A stretch of DNA of 18,446 nucleotides from an uncultured Lachnospiraceae bacterium (GCA_910579425.1 CAJTVL010000070.1:1-18446); one strand, 5' to 3'; positions 1-7,545 are shown, counted from the stretch's first letter. Translations and numbers: made by a program. Notes: generated from the letters alone by a model not told the origin.

Positions 1-74
1 ACTGGTAAAATAAATGGAGGATATGTTCCTTTATTCCGTTCATGCGTTTATTCTGGTGAAATCATAACAATCCC

Positions 75-103
75 TTTACTCTATGACTTTAATATGTTAA
101 AAT
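75..103 (+). promoter_or_regulatory. sigma-A promoter for the yerC-like gene
   Basis: TTTACT at 75-80 and TAAAAT at 98-103 are separated by 17 bases, and a TG one base before the -10 makes it an extended -10. The start codon at 141 follows about 30 bases after the expected transcription start. Bases 1-74 show no gene, only an AT-rich weak hairpin near 9-35. Confidence 0.6.
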
Positions 104-140
104 TTGCATAGAGAAATCTTAACCGGGAGGAATTTTTATC

Positions 141-449
141 ATGAACAAAAAAATACAGACTGACGCTGTCAACCACTTGTTTGACGCTATTCTTTGTCTG
201 GAAACCAGAGAAGAATGCTATGATTTTTTTGAAGATCTCTGCACCGTCAATGAGCTTCTTTCCATTTCCCAGCGTTACGAAGTAGCATCCATGTTAAAGA
301 GCCGCAAAACTTACCTTGAAATAGCAGAAAAGACCGGCGCCTCCACTGCCACCATCAGCCGGGTAAACCGCTCCTTAAATTACGGAAACGACGGCTATGA
401 CCTGGTGCTTGGACGTCTGAAGGAACGGGCAACCCATTCTGCAGATTGA
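141..449 (+). CDS. yerC: YerC/YecD family TrpR-like DNA-binding protein
   Basis: This is a small cytoplasmic regulator of the TrpR superfamily. The 102-residue length and the helical layout match the YerC/YecD family of Firmicutes. The first half contains the conserved stretch around CTVNELLSISQRYEVASML (residues about 34-52). A helix-turn-helix follows at about residues 57-80 (YLEIAEKTGASTATISRVNR), and the protein ends shortly after. It starts at ATG 141 behind a GGGAGG site at 125-130. An extended -10 promoter precedes it and a hairpin terminator follows it, so it is probably monocistronic. The ligand and target genes of this family are not well defined. Being TrpR-like does not mean it senses tryptophan, and no trp gene is near. 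Confidence 0.85.
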   Translation: MNKKIQTDAVNHLFDAILCLETREECYDFFEDLCTVNELLSISQRYEVASMLKSRKTYLEIAEKTGASTATISRVNRSLNYGNDGYDLVLGRLKERATHSAD

Positions 450-462
450 TTTTCTGTTTAAA

Positions 463-497
463 ATAACGGATAACCCCCTGGGGATTATCCGTTTATT
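463..497. terminator. bidirectional hairpin between convergent genes
   Basis: CGGATAA then CCCC (468-478) pairs with GGGG then TTATCCG, with one mismatch in the stem. The flanks are AT-rich on both sides (AAATAA left, TTTATTT right). The yerC-like gene ends at 449 and the convergent LytM-fold gene ends at 485 inside the hairpin, so one structure can stop transcription from both sides. Confidence 0.7.
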
Positions 498-1198
498 TCG
501 ATCATTGTCATAGGATCAATATACTCTTCATTCAGCGTAATCTGATAGCCCAGTTCTTCATTATCCTTTCCAATGCTGAAAAGGATATAGCCTTTTCCGA
601 GGCTCTCTCCCTGCTTCACCAGGGCGGCGGCGCCGTTGCGGTAAATCGAGCGATAGCCGTTGCCGTGATCTATCACAATTTTCGTACCGTAAGTCTCATC
701 CGCGTCCACTACCTCAACGATCCCGGTTCCGGTAGTCACTACATTAATCCCTGAGGATGCGGAAAAGATCAGCATGGGCTCCCCCTCCTGGGCCTGCGTC
801 ATGGTTGCAGAACCGCTTAATGGAAACCCCTTGGGCAGGGCATTTTCGATGGTCTCCTGGCTCAGCACATCCTCCGCCTCCGCCTTCTTGCTGACGGCTT
901 CGCTTAAAACCGCAACCTTGTTTGTCAGGGTGGAATTCTCCACGGTGAGCGCTTCATTTTCATCTGTCAGATTATTCAGTTCTGTCTTCTGTTCAATGAT
1001 TGTCTTTCTTGCGTCCCTGATCGTGATGGAATCATAGATAAATTTGCAGGTAATCGCCACTGCCACCACAAACAGCAAAGCGGCGGCTCCTTCGATTGCA
1101 GCGGAATTTATAGTACGCCTGATAATGGTGCCATCTTTCTTTTCGGTCATCAGACGCAGGGTACGCTTCGTTCTGCTTCTAAAAAACTGCTTCTCCAT
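485..1198 (-). CDS. membrane-anchored LytM/M23-fold protein, catalytically degenerate
   Basis: The product has 237 residues. A basic N-terminus (1-30) is followed by one membrane segment at about 36-55, a coiled coil at about 62-110 rich in Glu/Asn/Thr, and a C-terminal LytM-like beta domain at about 125-232. The fold is recognised from the run YGTKIVIDHGNGYRSIY (170-186), then VKQGESLGKG, then the closing YIDPM. In active M23 endopeptidases zinc is held by HxxxD and HxH, and a further His lies in the YxH position. Here these places read as E140/I144, ELGYQ near 217-219, and YRN at 186-188, so every ligand appears lost. It is more likely a structural or regulatory murein-associated protein (as in EnvC-like or SpoIIQ-like proteins) than a hydrolase. 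It starts at ATG 1198 behind a GGAGGTGA site. The family call is fairly sure; the role is inferred. Confidence 0.75.
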   Translation of the reverse strand: MEKQFFRSRTKRTLRLMTEKKDGTIIRRTINSAAIEGAAALLFVVAVAITCKFIYDSITIRDARKTIIEQKTELNNLTDENEALTVENSTLTNKVAVLSEAVSKKAEAEDVLSQETIENALPKGFPLSGSATMTQAQEGEPMLIFSASSGINVVTTGTGIVEVVDADETYGTKIVIDHGNGYRSIYRNGAAALVKQGESLGKGYILFSIGKDNEELGYQITLNEEYIDPMTMIEING

Positions 1199-1230
1199 AA
1201 TTTATTCATCACCTCCGGTTTCTTATCCGT

Positions 1231-1259
1231 ATTTTATCATATATAACAAATTAACGCAA
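1231..1259 (-). promoter_or_regulatory. sigma-A promoter for the LytM-fold gene
   Basis: Read on the minus strand, TTGCGT (1254-1259) and TAAAAT (1231-1236) lie 17 bases apart, with TGA just before the -10 (extended -10). The full Shine-Dalgarno GGAGGTGA follows at about 1209-1216 before ATG 1198. Confidence 0.65.
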
Positions 1260-1359
1260 CTTTGACCACCTTTTCCGGTATGCAATTGTCAGAATTTGCC
1301 AGTTTATTTCACAAATAGTGCTATTTATAACCAAATTTCTGATAATGCCTATAATTTTC

Positions 1360-1388
1360 TTTACATTTAGCCGGGGATGTGCTATTCT
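1360..1388 (+). promoter_or_regulatory. promoter of the cold-shock gene
   Basis: TTTACA at 1360-1365, a 17-base spacer and TATTCT at 1383-1388 preceded by TGC (extended -10). This gives a leader of about 50 bases. A small hairpin GTGCT-GTA-AGCAC (about 1408-1420) lies in that leader upstream of the GGAGGT ribosome site at 1435-1440. No long cspA-type leader is present. Confidence 0.55.
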
Positions 1389-1446
1389 TTCATTGTTACA
1401 GATTTTTGTGCTGTAAGCACTATACTTATTTTTTGGAGGTAATACA

Positions 1447-1647
1447 ATGAACAAAGGTACTGTAAAATGGTTTAATAACCAGAAGGGGTACGGTTTCATT
1501 TCCGACGAATCAGGAAACGATGTATTCGTGCACTACTCAGGACTCAACATGGAAGGTTTCAAATCTCTTGAGGAAGGCGCGTCCGTAGAATTCGACGTAG
1601 TAAATGGTGAAAAGGGACCTCAGGCCGTAAACGTAACAAAGTTATAA
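1447..1647 (+). CDS. CspA-family cold-shock protein
   Basis: A 66-residue single cold-shock domain, the normal length for the family. It contains the start MNKGTVKWFN, the RNP-1 motif KGYGFI (residues about 13-18) and the RNP-2 motif VFVHY (about 26-30), which form the aromatic RNA/ssDNA-binding face. Proteins of this family melt RNA secondary structure and act as RNA chaperones, in cold or in normal growth. It starts at ATG 1447 with GGAGGT at 1435-1440. It has its own promoter. A perfect 10-bp hairpin (1653-1675) follows directly, then a T-tailed terminator at 1762-1790. I cannot tell which csp paralogue this is or whether it is cold-induced. Confidence 0.95.
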   Translation: MNKGTVKWFNNQKGYGFISDESGNDVFVHYSGLNMEGFKSLEEGASVEFDVVNGEKGPQAVNVTKL

Positions 1648-1652
1648 TCAGC

Positions 1653-1675
1653 AAATGCTGTTTATAACAGCATTT
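1653..1675 (+). other. 10-bp perfect hairpin without T-tract
   Basis: AAATGCTGTT (1653-1662) pairs fully with AACAGCATTT (1666-1675) over a 3-base loop, six bases after the csp stop codon. No T-run follows, so it is more likely a 3'-end stabiliser or weak pause than an efficient terminator. Transcripts may run on to the terminator at 1762. Confidence 0.5.
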
Positions 1676-1761
1676 AATCAGTAACACGATGTGCCTTTTC
1701 TTAATAGGAATTTTTATTTCTTTATGAATTCGCAATATTGTTTTATCGGATTAAATCGAAG

Positions 1762-1790
1762 AGGCTGTGCTAAAGGCACAGCCTTTTTTT
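1762..1790 (+). terminator. rho-independent terminator in the leader of the diguanylate cyclase
   Basis: AGGCTGTGC (1762-1770), loop TAAAG, GCACAGCCT (1776-1784), then a run of seven T. The structure is strong and ends 70 bases before the next start codon. It may simply end csp transcription, or act as an attenuator. TGTGCCTTT at 1690-1698 is exactly complementary to AAAGGCACA at 1772-1780 and could disrupt it. Confidence 0.8.
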
Positions 1791-1860
1791 ACATAAGGGC
1801 AGTCCGCGAAGCGCGCTGACCGCCGTAATCCTGTAAGGCATCAAAGGGGGAAACATAGAC

Positions 1861-3222
1861 ATGGAAGAAACTTCTAAAAAACCAATCAGAGGGATCAAAA
1901 TACGCACAATAAATTTGTGGATGATCCTGGTTTCGTGTGTTTTGTATCTGCTGCTTATTTTTGCTACTGTACACGCCTCCGCCTGCTATACGGATATGGT
2001 GGCGTCTACCAGGGAATATATTACCTGCGAAGAGAACGCCTCTCTTGTGACACAGGGCTCCGACTTTCTCACGGAGCAGGTGCGCCTTTTTGCGGTAACG
2101 GCGGATCCTCAATATCTGGCTGCCTATTTCAGGGAGGTCAACGAGACCAGACGCAGAGATACCTCCCTCGCCCAGCTTAAGGAATATCAAGTGGAGGAAG
2201 AATCCCTTAGCTATCTTCAGCTTGCCCTTGACAACTCCAACAGCCTGATGGAGCAGGAAATCTATGCCATGAAGCTTACTGCCGCCGCCCATGATCTGGA
2301 CATAAGCGCCTATCCGGAGGTAGACGCCGCAGAGCTTAGCCGGGAGGACTTATCCCTGGATTCCGGGCAAAAGATCCGCAAAGCCCAGGATATGGTTTTC
2401 GGCTCCGGCTATCAAAGCGCCAAAGCCCTGATTGCAGGCAATATCTCTTACTTCATTGACAGCGTTTCCAAGGGCACGGCGTCCAAACAGCAGCAGAGCT
2501 TACTTGTCCTCAAACGCACGATGAGCGGACAGCAGCTCCTGATCAGCATTCTTTTCATCGAAAACATTCTCATGTTTATTTTGATCATCCGTCTGATCGT
2601 GAAGCCTCTGCAGATTTATGTACATAACATCCAGGAAGAAAAAATGCTTGAAATCACAGGCTCCTACGAATTCAAGTATCTGGCGCTTACCTACAACAGT
2701 ATCTATGAACTCAACAGTGCCAATGAAGCTATGCTCCGCCACCGTGCAGAGCACGATCCTCTGACAGGGATCATCAACCGCGGAACCTTCGATCAGCTCC
2801 GCCAGGTACTGAAGACAAAGTCCTGTCCCATCGCATTGCTGATCGTGGATGTGGACAAATTCAAGCTGGTCAACGACGGCTACGGACACGAGATGGGAGA
2901 TCGGGTTCTCAAAAGAGTGGCAAAGCTTCTTGAAACCAGCTTCCGCTCCACCGACTATCCTGCCAGAATCGGCGGAGACGAATTTGCCGTGATCCTCACG
3001 GACATCTCCCCTGACATGGAGTCCATGATCACCGAAAAAATCCGCTCCATAAATGATGCCCTGCTGCATCCGGCGGACGATCTGCCTGCCGTTTCACTTA
3101 GCGTAGGCGGCGCGTTCTCAGCGGCGGGCTTTGCAGACGAACTCTATAATCAGGCAGATACCGCCCTCTATCATGTAAAAGAACAGGGGCGGTGCAACTG
3201 CAGCTTTTACCATGAGCAATGA
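1861..3222 (+). CDS. membrane-bound diguanylate cyclase (GGDEF)
   Basis: The enzyme joins two GTP into the second messenger cyclic di-GMP at the inner face of the membrane. Of 453 residues, a membrane segment lies at about 18-40. An extracytoplasmic sensor region follows at about 41-223, mostly helical and of no family I recognise. A second membrane segment is at about 224-247, then a short linker and the GGDEF domain at about 295-450. The domain opens with HDPLTGIINR. It carries the metal-binding VDVDKFKLVND and YGHEMGD stretch, and the intact signature GGDEF at 371-375. An RxxD inhibitory site (RSTD, 362-365) lies five residues before it, so product inhibition is likely. No EAL domain is present. 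It starts at ATG 1861 behind AAAGGGGG (1843-1850). No clear promoter was found between the leader terminator and the start. Input signal unknown. Confidence 0.92.
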   Translation: MEETSKKPIRGIKIRTINLWMILVSCVLYLLLIFATVHASACYTDMVASTREYITCEENASLVTQGSDFLTEQVRLFAVTADPQYLAAYFREVNETRRRDTSLAQLKEYQVEEESLSYLQLALDNSNSLMEQEIYAMKLTAAAHDLDISAYPEVDAAELSREDLSLDSGQKIRKAQDMVFGSGYQSAKALIAGNISYFIDSVSKGTASKQQQSLLVLKRTMSGQQLLISILFIENILMFILIIRLIVKPLQIYVHNIQEEKMLEITGSYEFKYLALTYNSIYELNSANEAMLRHRAEHDPLTGIINRGTFDQLRQVLKTKSCPIALLIVDVDKFKLVNDGYGHEMGDRVLKRVAKLLETSFRSTDYPARIGGDEFAVILTDISPDMESMITEKIRSINDALLHPADDLPAVSLSVGGAFSAAGFADELYNQADTALYHVKEQGRCNCSFYHEQ

Positions 3223-3232
3223 TACCTTTCTC

Positions 3233-3261
3233 AAAGCCGGTCCCAATATGCGGCCGGCTTT
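3233..3261. terminator. possible convergent hairpin
   Basis: AAAGCCGG (3233-3240) pairs with CCGGCTTT (3254-3261) across a 13-base loop, between the convergent diguanylate cyclase (ends 3222) and hisA (ends 3271). Neither side has a real T-tract, so it is a weak candidate. Confidence 0.4.
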
Positions 3262-3270
3262 AAGACCGTC

Positions 3271-4047
3271 TTACTGTCCGCAGAAGGCGAGAACATCGTC
3301 AAGGCTCATACTGCCTCCGAACAGCTTTAGCGCACTGCCGATGGTCACATCAATCCTTCCCCCTCCCAGCTCCTTTAATTTTTTCAGATCCTCAAAATTG
3401 TGAACGCCCCCTGCATAAGTAAGAGGTATTTCGCATTTCTGTCCAAGCATTGCCGCCAGCTCTTCCTCTATTCCCCCGGCTTTTCCCTCCACGTCCACTG
3501 CATGAATCAAAAATTCGTCACAATACTGCGAAAGCATCTCAAGAGTTTCTCCGTTTAGCTTCACCTGTGTATAATTCTGCCACCTGTCAGTCACAATATA
3601 GTATTCCTCCCCCTTTTTGCGGCAGCTTAAATCAAGCACAAGCCGCTGCTTTCCCACCCTTCGTACCAACTCCTTCAGCCTTTCATAATAAAGCTTTCCG
3701 TCCCGAAACACATAAGAAGTGACGATCACATGGGATGCTCCCGCCCTTAAAAATTCTTCCGCATTCCACGGAGTAATCCCTCCCCCAACCTGAAAAATTC
3801 CCGGTACGGCAAAGAGCGCACTAAGCGCCTGGTCTTTGGTTTTATGATAAAATTCGCTCTCGGCGGAGTTTAGCAGTATCATATGCCCTCCCTTTAATCC
3901 TCTTTCCCCATAGAGCCGGGCAAAATACGCCGCATCCTGGTCCGCCACAAAATTTTCTTCGGCCTGATCCCCCTGATCTCTCAGACTTCCTCCCACAATC
4001 TGTTTTACCTTTCCGTTATGAATATCGATACATGGCCTGAATCTCAT
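3271..4047 (-). CDS. hisA: HisA, eukaryotic-type phosphoribosylformimino-AICAR ribotide isomerase
   Basis: It catalyses the Amadori rearrangement of ProFAR to PRFAR, the fourth step of histidine synthesis, in the cytoplasm. The 258 residues form a (beta/alpha)8 barrel. The start RFRPCIDIHNGKVKQIVGG is of the kind seen in yeast His6 and plant HISN3 rather than ordinary bacterial HisA. The likely catalytic acids are D8 (CIDIH) and D139 (LVLDLS). Phosphate-binding glycine stretches are QVGGGI (86-91) and AGGV (212-215). It stands alone with no his genes beside it. It starts at ATG 4047 behind a modest AAAGGG site. The branch assignment rests on remembered family features and should be tested by phylogeny. 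Confidence 0.88.
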   Translation of the reverse strand: MRFRPCIDIHNGKVKQIVGGSLRDQGDQAEENFVADQDAAYFARLYGERGLKGGHMILLNSAESEFYHKTKDQALSALFAVPGIFQVGGGITPWNAEEFLRAGASHVIVTSYVFRDGKLYYERLKELVRRVGKQRLVLDLSCRKKGEEYYIVTDRWQNYTQVKLNGETLEMLSQYCDEFLIHAVDVEGKAGGIEEELAAMLGQKCEIPLTYAGGVHNFEDLKKLKELGGGRIDVTIGSALKLFGGSMSLDDVLAFCGQ

Positions 4048-4066
4048 TCTAAGCTTACCCTTTCTT

Positions 4067-4096
4067 TTTGTAAAAATATTTGAAAATTTCTGTCAA
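4067..4096 (-). promoter_or_regulatory. candidate hisA promoter
   Basis: A consensus TTGACA on the minus strand (TGTCAA at 4091-4096) with an 18-base spacer to TACAAA (4067-4072). The -35 is perfect and the -10 is weak. No T-box or other leader fits in the short space before ATG 4047. Confidence 0.45.
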
Positions 4097-4183
4097 TTTC
4101 TCATAAGTATATTTTTATCTCCACTGCGCATAATAGCATCAGGACTGACAACCATGCAGTTCTTTTATATAAGGAGGTAAATT

Positions 4184-4732
4184 ATGAAAAATACGAGAAA
4201 ACTGATTTCGGTATCTCTTGTCATTGCAATGCTCTTTCTGTTTACAGCCTGCGGAACTGACAAGAAGAACAATGCGAACGACATGGCGGGAAATACCACC
4301 ACAGCCACAGATAACGGCTCTGCCACGGACAATAACAACGGCACTGCCTCAAACGGCACAACAAACGCCGCAGATAACAACGCGGCCCCCTCAGACGGAA
4401 ACGGAAACGGCATGAATGCCGGCGGCTCTGCTGCAGACAGCAACACGGCCACGGACAACGGCGGCACAACGAATGCAGACGGTAACGTAAATAACGACGG
4501 AAATGTCAACAGCGCTACCACAGGCACCGGAAACCGGGATGACGATTCTCTGTTAGACGATGCCGGCAATGCCGTAGGTGATGTAGTGGACGACATTGCA
4601 GACGGAGTGGCTGACATCACGGACGACGTGATCGGCGACGGAAACAATGACGACAATGATACTGCCGCTAACGGCAGCGATAACACTACTGCCAAAAACA
4701 ATACCGGCAAAACCGCAAGGACCGGCAGGTAA
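4184..4732 (+). CDS. low-complexity Asn/Asp/Thr/Ala-rich lipoprotein, function unknown
   Basis: The 182-residue product opens with a lipoprotein signal: charged MKNTRK, a hydrophobic core, then FTAC with the lipidated Cys at 23. Phe at -3 is unusual but tolerated. Residues 28-118 are a disordered stretch made almost only of N, D, G, T, A and S in loose NGT/DN repeats. Residues about 119-152 form an acidic, regularly spaced segment (DDAGNAVGDVVDD, then IADGVADITDDVIGD) that looks like an amphipathic helix. An N/T-rich tail follows. It starts at ATG 4184 behind AAGGAGG. It is a single gene between hisA and a terminator. It may be a surface linker or sheath protein; I do not recognise an enzyme domain. 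A long ORF on the opposite strand is a by-product of the biased codons. Confidence 0.75.
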   Translation: MKNTRKLISVSLVIAMLFLFTACGTDKKNNANDMAGNTTTATDNGSATDNNNGTASNGTTNAADNNAAPSDGNGNGMNAGGSAADSNTATDNGGTTNADGNVNNDGNVNSATTGTGNRDDDSLLDDAGNAVGDVVDDIADGVADITDDVIGDGNNDDNDTAANGSDNTTAKNNTGKTARTGR

Positions 4733-4756
4733 CAAAACAACGTTTCGCTAAGCAAG

Positions 4757-4783
4757 CGCCGGCTTCTGTCTGGGAAGCCGGCG
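4757..4783. terminator. terminator between the lipoprotein gene and fbp
   Basis: CGCCGGCTTC (4757-4766) pairs perfectly with GAAGCCGGCG (4774-4783) over a 7-base loop. It is followed by TCTGTTTTAT on the plus strand. It ends the lipoprotein transcript and lies just past the fbp stop (4798), so it may serve the minus strand too, though T-residues are few there. Confidence 0.75.
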
Positions 4784-4797
4784 TCTGTTTTATCACG

Positions 4798-6762
4798 TCA
4801 TTTTTCTACAATGGTTCCGTCTCTGTATGCCTGAAGGAGCTGCTCAAGCTGCTTGATTCTCTCCTTCAAATCAATTCCAATATCCGTATCGGACACCCGG
4901 ATCCTGACCGGTGCAATCTCTACGATGGTAGAATCGGAAAAAATATCCGACTCCCGCAGAATGGCCGCTTCCATGGACTCAAAAGGCTCATGGGCCACCA
5001 GACGCATTCCGTGGGAATCCGAGACCAGAGTATACCCGGCAATTCCCGTCTTGTCCTGGTAAGCCTTGGAAAAGCCCCCGTCAATAATAAGAAGCCTGCC
5101 GTCGCATTTGATAGGCGTATCCCCCTTCTTCAGTTCCACCGGCACATGCCCGTTGATAATATGGGATCTTTTGATGTCCAGCCCAAATTCATCCAGAATG
5201 CGGTGTACAATATCCTCCCGATCCAGCATGGAATAATAGCTGTTTTTCGTCTCCTTATGGGTCTGCTTATCCTCCACAAAATAACGCTCAAAGGTGGTCA
5301 TCTTGTCCCTGCCGTAAACCGGGGAATTCGGACCGGTCCAGGTATACCAGATGTAATCCTGGGCCCTGCGCATTCCTGCCGGATCATTCTTGGCATAGTA
5401 TCCCTTTCTGGCATAATTGTCCAGCACATCATAGAGCGCTCTGCCCTTGTAGGGCTTGCCGTCTATGTTCACGGACTTGAAATTCCCTTCCTCATCCAGA
5501 GGGACACAGCCATGGTAAAGAAGGTTGGAATTATGGATTTTGTAGAGTCCGCCGTTGGAATAAAGGAAGCGTACATGCTTCTGCAGCTTTTCGCATTTTA
5601 GGAAAGCGTGCTGGAGCCGGGCCATCACCTGTTCCTCGTCCGGCGTCAGCTTGTAGGGATCCTTCGGGTCCACGGTAGGAAACTCCGTATCCTTCATGGA
5701 ATATTCTTTACCGTCTATGAGAACCGTCTTCTTTTCATAGTCGATCTTGTCCAGAAGAAGCCTGTTTTCCATCCCGAACTCCGGACAGCGCCTGATCACC
5801 TGCCCCTCCAGCTTTAGCTGCAGGATGGCGATGGCCTTATGAATCTTCATATCCAGATTCAAATCCTTGGTGTTATAGTCCGTATTATATTTGATGGCAA
5901 AAGCGTCGCAGTTCACATCCTGATAGGTATCCAGGGCAAAGGTGGCAAGGGGAACCAGATTGATTCCATAGCCGTCCTCTAAGGTATCCAGATTCCCGTA
6001 TCTGGCCGCCACCCGGATTACCGTGGCGATACAGGGCAGATGGCCGCAGGCCGCTCCCATCCACACAATATCGTGGTTCCCCCACTGAATGTCCACGGAA
6101 TGGTAATGCTTGAGTGTATCCAGGATAATATGGGGGCCCGGCCCTCTGTCAAAAATATCCCCTACAATATGAAGGTGGTCAATCACAAGCCTTTGAATCA
6201 GATTGCTCAGCGCCACGATAAAATCCGGGGCGCTTCCAATCCGGATAATGGTGTGGAGGATTTCATTGTAATACTCCTCCTTATCCGAAATATCTGATTT
6301 TTCTGTGATCAGTTCTTCTATTATATATGCAAAATCATCCGGCAGAGCCTTGCGCACCTTAGAGCGGGTGTATTTGGAAGCCACCCGCTTGGTAATCTGC
6401 ACCAGCCTGTGGAGCGTAATCTTGTACCAGTCCTCGATATTATCCTCCTGCCGGGTCTCAATATCCAGCTTTTCCTGGGGATAATAAATCAGGGTGGCCA
6501 GCGATTTTTTGTCCTTCTGGCTCAGAGTGTTGCCGAACTCCTCATCAATCTTTCGCCGGATTGCCCCGGAACCGTTTTTCAGCACATGATTGAACTGCTC
6601 ATACTCTCCGTGAATATCCGTCATAAAATGCTCGGTTCCTTTGGGCAGATTTAAAATTGCCTGAAGGTTAATGATTTCCGTGGAGGCCGAGGCAATATTG
6701 GGATACTGGTTTGCAAGGCTTTTCAGATATTTTAGCTCCATCTCATGGAGCTCGCTTCTCAT
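4798..6762 (-). CDS. fbp: class III fructose-1,6-bisphosphatase
   Basis: It hydrolyses fructose-1,6-bisphosphate to fructose-6-phosphate in gluconeogenesis. It belongs to the Firmicutes-type class III enzyme (YydE/Fbp of Bacillus), a calcineurin-like metallophosphatase. About 654 residues is the normal length. Metal-binding motifs are in order: DIHG (about 49-52), GDIFDRG (about 201-207) and GNHD (about 228-231). The C-terminal part has INGHVPV and IDGGFSKAYQ. The reading frame can start at TTG 6765 or at the next codon, ATG 6762. I chose ATG, but AAAGGGG lies 8 bases before TTG and 11 before ATG, so TTG is possible. It is the last gene of the dapA-dapB-fbp run, 27 bases after dapB, and so probably shares the lysine riboswitch. 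Confidence 0.95.
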   Translation of the reverse strand: MRSELHEMELKYLKSLANQYPNIASASTEIINLQAILNLPKGTEHFMTDIHGEYEQFNHVLKNGSGAIRRKIDEEFGNTLSQKDKKSLATLIYYPQEKLDIETRQEDNIEDWYKITLHRLVQITKRVASKYTRSKVRKALPDDFAYIIEELITEKSDISDKEEYYNEILHTIIRIGSAPDFIVALSNLIQRLVIDHLHIVGDIFDRGPGPHIILDTLKHYHSVDIQWGNHDIVWMGAACGHLPCIATVIRVAARYGNLDTLEDGYGINLVPLATFALDTYQDVNCDAFAIKYNTDYNTKDLNLDMKIHKAIAILQLKLEGQVIRRCPEFGMENRLLLDKIDYEKKTVLIDGKEYSMKDTEFPTVDPKDPYKLTPDEEQVMARLQHAFLKCEKLQKHVRFLYSNGGLYKIHNSNLLYHGCVPLDEEGNFKSVNIDGKPYKGRALYDVLDNYARKGYYAKNDPAGMRRAQDYIWYTWTGPNSPVYGRDKMTTFERYFVEDKQTHKETKNSYYSMLDREDIVHRILDEFGLDIKRSHIINGHVPVELKKGDTPIKCDGRLLIIDGGFSKAYQDKTGIAGYTLVSDSHGMRLVAHEPFESMEAAILRESDIFSDSTIVEIAPVRIRVSDTDIGIDLKERIKQLEQLLQAYRDGTIVEK

Positions 6763-6789
6763 CAATTTCTGTTCCCCTTTCCGTGATGC

Positions 6790-7545
6790 TTAACCGATCA
6801 CATCACTCATGTCATAAAGTCCCGGGGCTTTTTCCTTTAAAAACTTGGCCGCCTGAATGGCTCCCTTGCCAAAAACGGCTCTGGAATAAGCGGTGTGGGA
6901 AAAGGTAATCACCTCGTCCGAGCCTGCAAAGATCACATCATGCTCTCCTACAATCGTCCCCCCTCTTACTGCCGAGAAGCCGATCTCCTTTTGAGGGCGC
7001 TGCTGCCTTCTTGTGCTGCGGTCATACACATTTTCGTATTCTCCGTCAAGGGCCTCCTTGATCGAGTCCCCCAGTGCAAGGGCCGTGCCGCTGGGGGCAT
7101 CCAGCTTCATCCTGTGATGCTTTTCCACAATCTCAATATCAAAACCGGCGCCTCCCAGGACGCCTGCCGCCTCCTTTAGGAGCTTCATAAGCAGATTGAT
7201 TCCAAGGGACATATTGGCGGATTTGAGCATCGCTGTCTGCTCTGCCGCCTCCTTTAGCCTGGCAAGCTGCCCCTGGCTCAATCCTGTGGTGCAGAGCACA
7301 CAGGGAGTTTTCTCCCGGATACAGTAGTCCAGAAGTCCGTCCACTGCCGCCGCCACGCTGAAATCAATGACCACATCTCCTTTTATAGTGCAGTCCTCTA
7401 TGTTTCCAAATACCGGAAAAGGGTAATTCCCCTCATCAAAAGCATCCACCCCGGCCACAATGGAGAGCTCAGGATCTTCCTTTGCAAGATCAATGATCAT
7501 CCTGCCCATTCTTCCGCCGCAGCCATGTAATATCACATTTACCAT
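6790..7545 (-). CDS. dapB: 4-hydroxy-tetrahydrodipicolinate reductase
   Basis: It reduces the DapA product to tetrahydrodipicolinate with NAD(P)H, in the lysine and diaminopimelate pathway. The 251 residues show the dinucleotide-binding GCGGRMG (8-14), the TTG stretch at 86-88, and the signature EKHHRMKLDAPSGTA (141-155). In that signature His143 is the likely acid and Lys147 the likely substrate lysine. The RGGTIVGEH segment (194-202) follows. Length and motif order are those of intact DapB. It starts at ATG 7545. The ribosome site before it is weak (AGG in CACAGGTATTTGT), so it may be partly translationally coupled. It lies 69 bases after dapA and 24-27 bases before fbp. Confidence 0.96.
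   Translation of the reverse strand: MVNVILHGCGGRMGRMIIDLAKEDPELSIVAGVDAFDEGNYPFPVFGNIEDCTIKGDVVIDFSVAAAVDGLLDYCIREKTPCVLCTTGLSQGQLARLKEAAEQTAMLKSANMSLGINLLMKLLKEAAGVLGGAGFDIEIVEKHHRMKLDAPSGTALALGDSIKEALDGEYENVYDRSTRRQQRPQKEIGFSAVRGGTIVGEHDVIFAGSDEVITFSHTAYSRAVFGKGAIQAAKFLKEKAPGLYDMSDVIG

Noticed and set aside
1251..1499. 82-codon minus-strand frame overlapping the csp start
   Set aside because: It overlaps the promoter regions of two divergent genes and the csp coding region, with no supporting features.
1676..1860. Cyclic di-GMP riboswitch before the GGDEF gene
   Set aside because: I looked for the GEMM-I core and tetraloop receptor and did not find them; only the terminator and a complementary segment are visible.
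3212..3403. Short plus-strand frame after the diguanylate cyclase
   Set aside because: It is antisense to the end of hisA and includes the convergent hairpin; no ribosome site.
4165..4755. 196-codon open frame on the minus strand over the lipoprotein gene
   Set aside because: It is the mirror of the Asn/Thr/Asp-rich coding sequence, runs through the terminator side, has no ribosome site and gives a Ser/Ala/Pro/Leu monotone.
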